From Cryptomeria japonica (Eukaryota; Streptophyta; Pinopsida; Cupressales; Cupressaceae), in contig NC_081410.1 of NCBI RefSeq assembly GCF_030272615.1, positions 255,673,533 through 255,737,532 of the forward strand: 64,000 nucleotides of DNA. Reading direction: 5' to 3'. Below, in pieces: positions 57,489 through 64,000 of the stretch; within the stretch, counting starts at the first letter, position 1; each line of letters opens with the position of its first letter. The position numbers were made by a program, and so were the translations under genes. Below the pieces are notes generated by a model. That model saw nothing but the letters and a program-made list of their open reading frames with translations. It had not been told where the DNA came from and did no database searches.

Positions 57489-59035
57489 AAAATACACTCA
57501 TCCACTCCCAACCCTCATTGTCATGCCCCTAAACTATATCTACTCTCTAATTAAAAGATTGGGTGGGAAATAAACCATAACGAGTTTCAAATGGTGGTGT
57601 TTTAAATAATCTTTAAAGAGCTTCATTTATGGCAACAAAGAAGGTTTTACATTCATTATTGACATATTTTGTTGATACAAAATTAAGAAGAGCAAAATAC
57701 GTATGAAAAAGCATGTGGGAAGGGACTACAATACTCATATTAAAGCCTTGTGGTGTTACACAATACTCTTGGAATGAACTCGTTGTAGCTTTCCACAATA
57801 AATGATAGTAAAAGTTAAAAAAAATCTATAGTGTTGGTTGAAAATTTTGACAACTGAAGAAGAGTTTAAAATGATTGTCGTCTCAACCACAACAACATGA
57901 GATTAAATCTATCCTAATTATTAAGAGAAGGCTCCCCCTGTGTTTCACTACTCTATTCTAGCAAAATTAGATACTAATTTCTAACTCTTATTCTAACATG
58001 GGCGATACATCATCCTATCCTCTTTTTTCAAGATAGATGTTATTCTTTTCCTATCTTTTCAAGAAAGAATTTACAACATAGAGCAGCAATAATTCTTACA
58101 ATTTCTTTGTTACAAATTAACTTGGAAAGCAAGAACAATTATTATAGATAAGAAAAGAAGCAAAGTGTCCATAAAGGCGCAAAGTCTTCCATTGCTTCTC
58201 TGGGATTGGAAAGAGTACTTAAGCTCAAACTCTTAAATTATCTATTTTCCTATCAACCTTGTTACAAATTCTTCTGTAACCCAAAGAGTTAACCAAGAAA
58301 ATCAAAATAAAGCTCAAAGTCATTAAGATGATTCTTAGCTTCACCTTTGATAATGCTTTTGTGAAATAATAATATGAAGCTTAAAGTCTTCAAGTTACTA
58401 TTTCCTTTTCTAAGGTCACACAATCAAACACAAAGTCTTCAAAGTCTTCAAAAAGATAATATGATCACCAATTCCTAATTCTAACAACAATAGTCAAGAT
58501 ATGACACAAAGTTCACAAGTTAACAATTGCCTCTACACTTTAATGATATTCTCTCAACACACCTTTACTTGAGTAACACAAATTTATAATAAAAACTACA
58601 TAATAACACTCTCACCATAAACACAAATGAATCCAACACAAATTCTAGATGTCAAATCTTTCTTCTTATTCCATCAAATTTTCAAATTCACAAGAGGAAC
58701 ACAAAGTTTCACTTTTGCTCTTCATTTCAATAGAGTTTCAGCATATAGATTAAAGATAATAGATGGAAATTACAATGAGAAACCTCATATATATAGAAGA
58801 GATGTGCAACATGGAACTAGGAAAATACTAAGACTAATTCAAATAAGAGTCCTAATTGACTTTGGACTCGTGCATTGCCTAAGTGCAAAAACTAAATACA
58901 AAATTGACACTTGAGGTGTCAATGTCTTATTAAAAAATGCATCTACTAAGAAAATTACTGAGTGTCACCTGACACTCCATTATGATCCTACTTCATGAAT
59001 TCCTCAAACTTTTGTAGAACTACTTTCATCTATTC
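57489..59035. other. AT-rich flank and 3' region of the next minus-strand gene
   Basis: No clear gene. A minus-strand fragment of 61 codons (57798-57613, TPQGFNMSIVVPSHMLFHTY) has coding-like composition but no known domain. From about 58160 to 58720 the words CACAAAGTCTTCAA or AAAGTCTTCAA recur about seven times as a loose repeat. CAATAAATGATAGT at about 57797 also occurs (as ATAATAAATGATAGT) near 63940. Confidence 0.4.
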
Positions 59036-62000
59036 TTAGTCAAGTCCTTTTGTGTGACTTGTGATGACCTTGACTCGGGTAATAGAATCTCTGAGGTTCA
59101 TGTAGCATTTTTTGTGTTTCTTTAGAAGTGAGGCTAGATCACCTAGATTCACTTGAATATCTACCAACTTATCAGTAGAGGATAATGAGAAGGTTTGCCT
59201 ATCGACCTCTTCACCAATCAGTAGACTGAACTCTTTGATGATGACATCTTCATGGAGGCATTTTTGGTTCTCATCGAGGAAAGTGCAAGGAAGAGCTGAT
59301 ATCTTCTCAATGATGTCTTTCCCTTTGTTATTACATTCTAACTGTGCTTTCCTTAGATATTTTATAAGTACCTCTATAGAATTCATTTAATGTTCTAGAA
59401 TATCTCTTTTCTCAATGTACATATACCTTGATGGGATCACTCCATTATCAACTAGAACATCCAACTGGAAATATTCTAACTTCAACCAAGAGTCAAAGTC
59501 CTTTTCATGTGCTTCTAATTCATTAGAGAACAAATTCAAAGTTTTATCAATTTCAATTTTTACCTCTTCCAGAGTGTTGACAAGAGTAACTGCTAAACAT
59601 AAGAGACATGTTTCCTGACTCAACAGTCTATCCATTCATTCACCAACTATCCTCCCACGAGAATTCACCTATTCAACTTGCCTGACAATTTGTTCATCCA
59701 TTGAAGAAGTGACCGGTTCGACTACCTCTGATGATTTGGTAATATTGATTAGGACCCCTATGAGCTTATCAACTTGTTTTGTCACCTTATCTTTCTTCAC
59801 TTTCTCCTCATTGAACATTGTCACAAGATGCTGGAAAGAAGTTTGAGGATCTTCAATTGTACCCTCATGTGTTTGTTTGCCCAAATCAATTATTTTGATT
59901 ACATAATCTATATCTTGTACTTTATCCAAATCTGTGTCCGAAGTCTACATACTTGTTCTTGGATTGATCTATCCTCAACCTAGTCAAAGTTTTGGCTTTC
60001 TTTGTGACCTTGGGCTTAATTGGTACTAATTGACTGAAATCAAAGTCATCAGGTGAGATGTCTTTCTTCTTCCTCTTAGGAGTGTTAGACACTAGCCAAG
60101 GTGGCAAAGAAGCATCTTCATCCACTCCAATAGTCAAAACTTGAGTCGCCAACTCCTGAGACTAAATATCGGTAGTAACAATAGGTGGAGTTGAGGTGAC
60201 AATGACTAGTGGATTGAAAACATTAGAAACCTGAGGAGGAACTTGGGTTTCTAACATGAATTTATCAAAATCTTCCAACATGGAAGATGTGACCTTAGGA
60301 AAATTAGGAAGGAACATGGTATCTAGGTTGTCATGAGGTGCATCTAGGGTCGATTCACTTGTAGAAGTAGAAGGAATAACATTTATTTTAGGAGCTTGTG
60401 AAGGAAATGACACAGTGGAACTCACATAAATAACATCAGTAACAGAGACTAAGGTAGTACCCGTGATGTCACATGATGTAGGAGGAATACCTTCATGCAT
60501 CTTTTGAGACTGTGAAGTACTTGGGATTTCAGGTAACCCCTCCTCATAAAATTCTCCTTCCTCTTGTTCCTGTTCGTTCTCTGGTTCATCTTCTTCTCAA
60601 AGTTGTTCATCTTCATTTTCTTCTTCTTCTTCTTCAACTTCATCATGGACTTGCATCTCTTGAGTTGAAGTCTCACCTTGAAATTTACCCTTTCCAATAG
60701 TGAATTTTAATTTAGATCCCTCAGGAGTCATAGGATCTTGCCTATTCTTGGTCCTTAATTTAGAAGTCTTTCCCTTGGGGCTCATGACATCATTTTAAAA
60801 TGACTCAGTCTGGAAAGTCTTCATCTATAGACCATGTAGGTTCAACCAAATAGTGGTATTATCAAGATTTTTTTAAAACCTCGCCCTTATAGTAGTGTTC
60901 TCCTTTTGGGACCATTGAATGGGAGGTATAGGTAATCCAAAAACTTTGTGTCTTTCATATGCAGGATCAAGGATGTCAACATCTTCTTCAAGATCTTCTG
61001 GAACATCAACAAGATCAAAATTTTCAATTTGTTCTACTGTCAACCGATAATAATCCATTCTTCAGAAATCCTCTTCAATCCTGCGATCTACCCACACATC
61101 TTCAGTTTGGTGAATATGTGTGTAGTTATTCTTAATCTTATTCTTCATGCCCCTATAGTCAAAGAAATTTATGTCTTTGAAAAAATTCATAGTCACCCTT
61201 CTTATCTCCTCCTCCATGGCACAAGCCTTGTAGATGGAATTGAAGGAATATCTCCCTATAGTGATGGAGAACTTGAGACCTGTCTTATGAGCTCCAGATT
61301 GATGCTCATGAATATAAATCGTTGGGTGGGCCATCTCAATAAGTATGATCGTATCAGATGGATAACTTGGGAGCATGAAGGGTTATATAATAAAACATCC
61401 AATTTTGATATATGTGAAGGTAGGAAATTGGAGGAAAATGCAACCATATTCACTCACTACCTTCCATGCTTCATCTGGTACTCTTTTTTTTTGAAGCTCC
61501 TTGTTGAATAAACACATATAGTGAGCAAAGAAAGCTTCATTTACCCTCCTAAAATGGTATAAACTCTCCAAGAGAGTTAATGGAGAGAAGAACTTGTAAA
61601 CACTAACTTGACTCTTGTCACCTGTAGTTGATAGACCTGGGAAATGCCTCATCGAGGCGACTGCATAGACAAGATAGGAAGTCATGTATAATTTCAAGGT
61701 AGTAGGAACCTTAGTCAACTATTCACATAAAGAATCTGCAATTTCCTTGCCCTAGAAGATCTTCTTCTTATTCTGCCTGATGACATGAATGTATTGATAC
61801 ATCCATTTGTGGTAAGTATTGGAAGTTGGGAGGCCTTTTACTTTGCTTAGAAGAGTAATAAGGTCATTGACCTCCTTAATGAAGTCATTGCTGGGAAGAG
61901 TCTTTTCCCACCTCAAAATTGTAGGCCTAGGTGTTTTTAGCCAATTCCCATTCATATTCCTCCTACATTTCTTTGAATTCTTATCAAAATAAGCCAGTGT

Positions 62001-62402
62001 TGATTGCATATCAACATCTGCATATTGATCTATAGGAGAACATTTGAAAATTGTATCAAATAAATACTCATCAAGCTTGATGAGTTTATTATCCCCATCC
62101 ATATCCTTCACTGGTTTGGTGGTAGAATAATATCTATTGGCAAGAGCCAACACAAATTATGGATTTTGTGCTGACATGAGAAAAGTGGCCACTAGATGAA
62201 TTTCACTACTTATGGTGGGTTCCATCTTGTAAGACACTGGTGGTGATTTTACCCTCTTCAAGAACTTATCGAGATCCACATGACCGGTCTCATTGTCTCT
62301 GATATTGTCAATATTTAATGTCATAGAAGAAGAAGGAAACATTGGATGTATTTCTTGCTTCTTGAACTTCATTGATTTTTTGCTTGGCGAGGATCCTGAC
62401 AT
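59036..62402 (-). pseudogene. Decayed minus-strand gene of about 1120 codons, unknown family
   Basis: From ATG at 62402 (MSGSSPSKKSMKFKKQEIHP) one frame continues to about 59925, interrupted by about eight in-frame stops but no frameshift. It then shifts once near 59930 and ends at 59036. The first 500 codons look globular (IDQYADVDMQSTLAYF, VSVYKFFSPLTLLESLYHFR). A linker has KGKTSKLRTKNRQD and an acidic DEVEEEEEENEDEQ run at about 60660-60600. The C-terminal third is helical (LGDLASLLKKHKKCYMNLRD). The order of globular part, basic/acidic linker and helical end resembles the giant ORF of the orphan element and the extra LINE ORF. Family and function are unknown. Confidence 0.6.
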
Positions 62403-62419
62403 TTGCAATGGATGCACTG

Positions 62420-63412
62420 CATGATGAAAATATATCATTTAAAATGATTAGCCTCCATAAAAATCTTTTATTTTATAGGAAAAGTCCATTGATTGAGCAC
62501 AAATTGATAAAAAATCATCAATTTGTATGTGTGTGCATTAGTTGCAAATCGGACTTATAAGTCCGATTTGCACTTAATATAAGTGTAAAATCAAGACCAA
62601 GTGCATATTGGATTTAAAAGACTGATTTGCACTTCATAAAAATCAATATCAAAAAGTAATGTATATTGGATTTATAACTCTGATTTACATCATGGAAAAA
62701 ACTCACAAAGTAGTGCAAATCGGACTTATAACTTCGATATACACTAGTTATAAAGTAACTGAGATAAGTTTATATGGGGCTCAAAAGTCCAATCTACACT
62801 TTATATAGGAAAAACCATGAATTTAAGTGTCGGGTGGGGTTGTAACCCCGATCGACACTTCAAAGGAAAGCCAAACGAAATACTGTCAAGCGGGGTTGTA
62901 ACCCCAATCGACACTGTGCAAAAAGCGCAGAGAATGTCTTTGTGGTGGTTGGGTTTGTAACCTCGACCACCATCACTGCAGAGAAAGTGGTGGGTATTGG
63001 GGATACAAACTTGATCACCACTAACTTTTGCAATGAAATGGAAGAAAAAAAGGTGGGATGGGGATATGACCCCGATCACCACCACTATCATAAAATGTGG
63101 TGAGGATCGAGGTAATACCCCCACCCAAGCATCACTGCCATGAATAATAATAATAAGAGGTAAAAGTGGAGGGGGTGTGTGGCCGCCACACACAATGATG
63201 CATGCCATGATGTGTGATGGACATATAGTCCTGACACCACCATGAAAACAAAACTTGGATATAAAGAATGAAGTCAGATTTGTAATCCGATACATATCAA
63301 TATAATCCTTGTTATGTGTTGGGTTTCAAAGCCGATCCTACCAATGTAAAAACTAGAGCACGACAAGATAAAAATCTAAAGCTAAAAGCTTTGAGAAATG
63401 GATACATACCAT
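62420..63412 (-). other. Possible leader intron of the decayed minus-strand gene
   Basis: On the minus strand a donor-like ATCATG|GTATGTATCC lies near 63412, and an acceptor-like TTTTCATCATGCAG lies near 62420, just before the ATG at 62402. If used, this intron would contain most of the palindrome array. A competing TATA-like TCCTATATAAAG sits inside it at 62810-62799, so the promoter and the intron models exclude each other. Confidence 0.35.
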
Positions 63413-63710
63413 GATTTATGAATGAAGCTGAGGGAAATCAAGCTTCTGACTTCTCCATGAAAATTATAATGAAAAATTAGGGCACTAATCAGAAAATAAA
63501 TGGGTAAAGAAACCCATTTTGAATGTATAATAAAGGTATAAATCAATCCTATGGGTCCAATTTGCACTTAATATACCCAAAAGATGTAAGTTGGACCTAT
63601 GGGTCTGATTTACACAAATTGATTACTAAATGTATAATTGGGGTTAAAATATGATTCTACACTTAATGACTAGAAATGATGCAAAATCAGAGATAAAACC
63701 CGATTTTGCA
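62543..63710. repeat. Array of about 18 short imperfect palindromes
   Basis: Each unit is 20-37 bp and folds on itself. Units are separated by 15-70 bp of unlike sequence. The best are 62543-62572 (perfect, half-site TGCAAATCGGACTTA), 62712-62745, 62825-62860 (AAGTGTCG/CGACACTT with inner GGGGTT/AACCCC), 62943-62972 (TGGTGGT/ACCACCA), 63052-63080, 63175-63193 (GTGTGTGG/CCACACAC), 63498-63519 (AAATGGGT/ACCCATTT), 63585-63614 and 63680-63710 (TGCAAAATC/GATTTTGCA). Arms differ between units while pairing is kept. Many centres read TTRTAA. Confidence 0.85.
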
Positions 63711-64000
63711 CCAAAATAGGGAAGTTCACTTTTTAAGTTAAAATTTTGAAATTTTAACTCAATGAGGGAATTTCAACGTTGAATAACACATATTTGAGAA
63801 TGAATGAGATGACCAAAATGTCTCATATTCTTGACTTTGAAAGAAAAGAGGGTGAATTATGAAAAATTCATAGGGGTTTTTTAGTTTTCACACAAAACGA
63901 AAACGGGGACAACATGTACCATCTTAGTTTTTCATAATAAATGATAGTGAAAGTATGCAATATATATTTGTTGTTATTGGATGAAATGAAAATGAAGTTA
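63711..64000. other. AT-rich end of window, no gene seen
   Basis: No coding region or motif is supported. It includes TTAAGTTAAAATTTTGAAATTTTAACTC, a short AT palindrome near 63735 given here only by its ends (TTAAAAT / ATTTTAA). Confidence 0.4.

Noticed and set aside
58627-58914. Plus-strand ORF of 95 codons
   Set aside because: No motif, starts in a low-complexity repeat and has no support from neighbours.
62801-63295. Minus-strand ORF of 164 codons in the palindrome array
   Set aside because: Its sequence is dictated by the palindromes and it has no coding signature.
1-64000. tRNA, rRNA or conserved host genes
   Set aside because: None was recognised on either strand when reading the sequence; a tRNAscan or Rfam search could still reveal small RNAs.

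Overview
This window reads as a repeat-dense stretch of a large seed-plant nuclear genome. The evidence is a Tat-lineage Ty3/Gypsy pol with two RNase H domains, antisense plant-mobile-domain (PMD) genes, plant-type TATA boxes and GT-AG introns, a hAT transposase, a LINE RNase H, and several layers of nested transposons. No ordinary host gene, rRNA or tRNA was recognised. A gymnosperm such as a conifer is plausible from the style of the repeats, but the sequence does not prove it.

Region 1 (1-15150) holds two Tat-like elements in the same orientation. Element 1 keeps only its 3' half: post-pol spacer, antisense PMD gene, polypurine tract and LTR. Element 2 has a decayed pol (about 5190-9064), a spacer, an antisense PMD gene, a polypurine tract and a different LTR. 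Both antisense genes support one model: TATA box, a 22-25 codon first exon, a phase-0 GT-AG intron filled with short repeats, then a PMD plus coiled-coil exon. Both are broken by in-frame stops.

Region 2 (15150-22948) holds a decayed minus-strand gene rich in Pro/Ser/His with a G-patch-like motif, its presumed upstream region, and AT-rich DNA. Region 3 (22949-30816) is a complete LTR element with TSD AGTAT and 1275/1244-bp LTRs. It carries gag, a zinc knuckle and a protease-like segment, but no reverse transcriptase or integrase.

Region 4 (35145-57488) is a nested stack. Two direct copies of a 1.7-kb LTR-like repeat, flanked by GGTAG, enclose minus-strand genes of unknown class, including a G-patch/coiled-coil gene, and a hAT transposon with a nearly intact transposase. 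The right-hand copy is split twice. The first split is a 6.66-kb insertion (TSD GGTAC) carrying one intact 1214-residue minus-strand ORF of unknown family. The second is a 2.63-kb 5'-truncated LINE (16-bp TSD) with an extra ORF downstream of its RNase H. The left-hand copy serves as the uninterrupted reference for both insertions.

Region 5 (57489-64000) holds a decayed minus-strand gene of about 1120 codons. Upstream of it is an array of about 18 short imperfect palindromes.

A recurring theme is that minus-strand element genes are preceded by arrays of short hairpin-forming repeats, either in the intron, in the leader or upstream of the TATA box. The strongest candidates for something undescribed are the orphan 6.66-kb element, the hairpin arrays, and the LINE with a 3' ORF.
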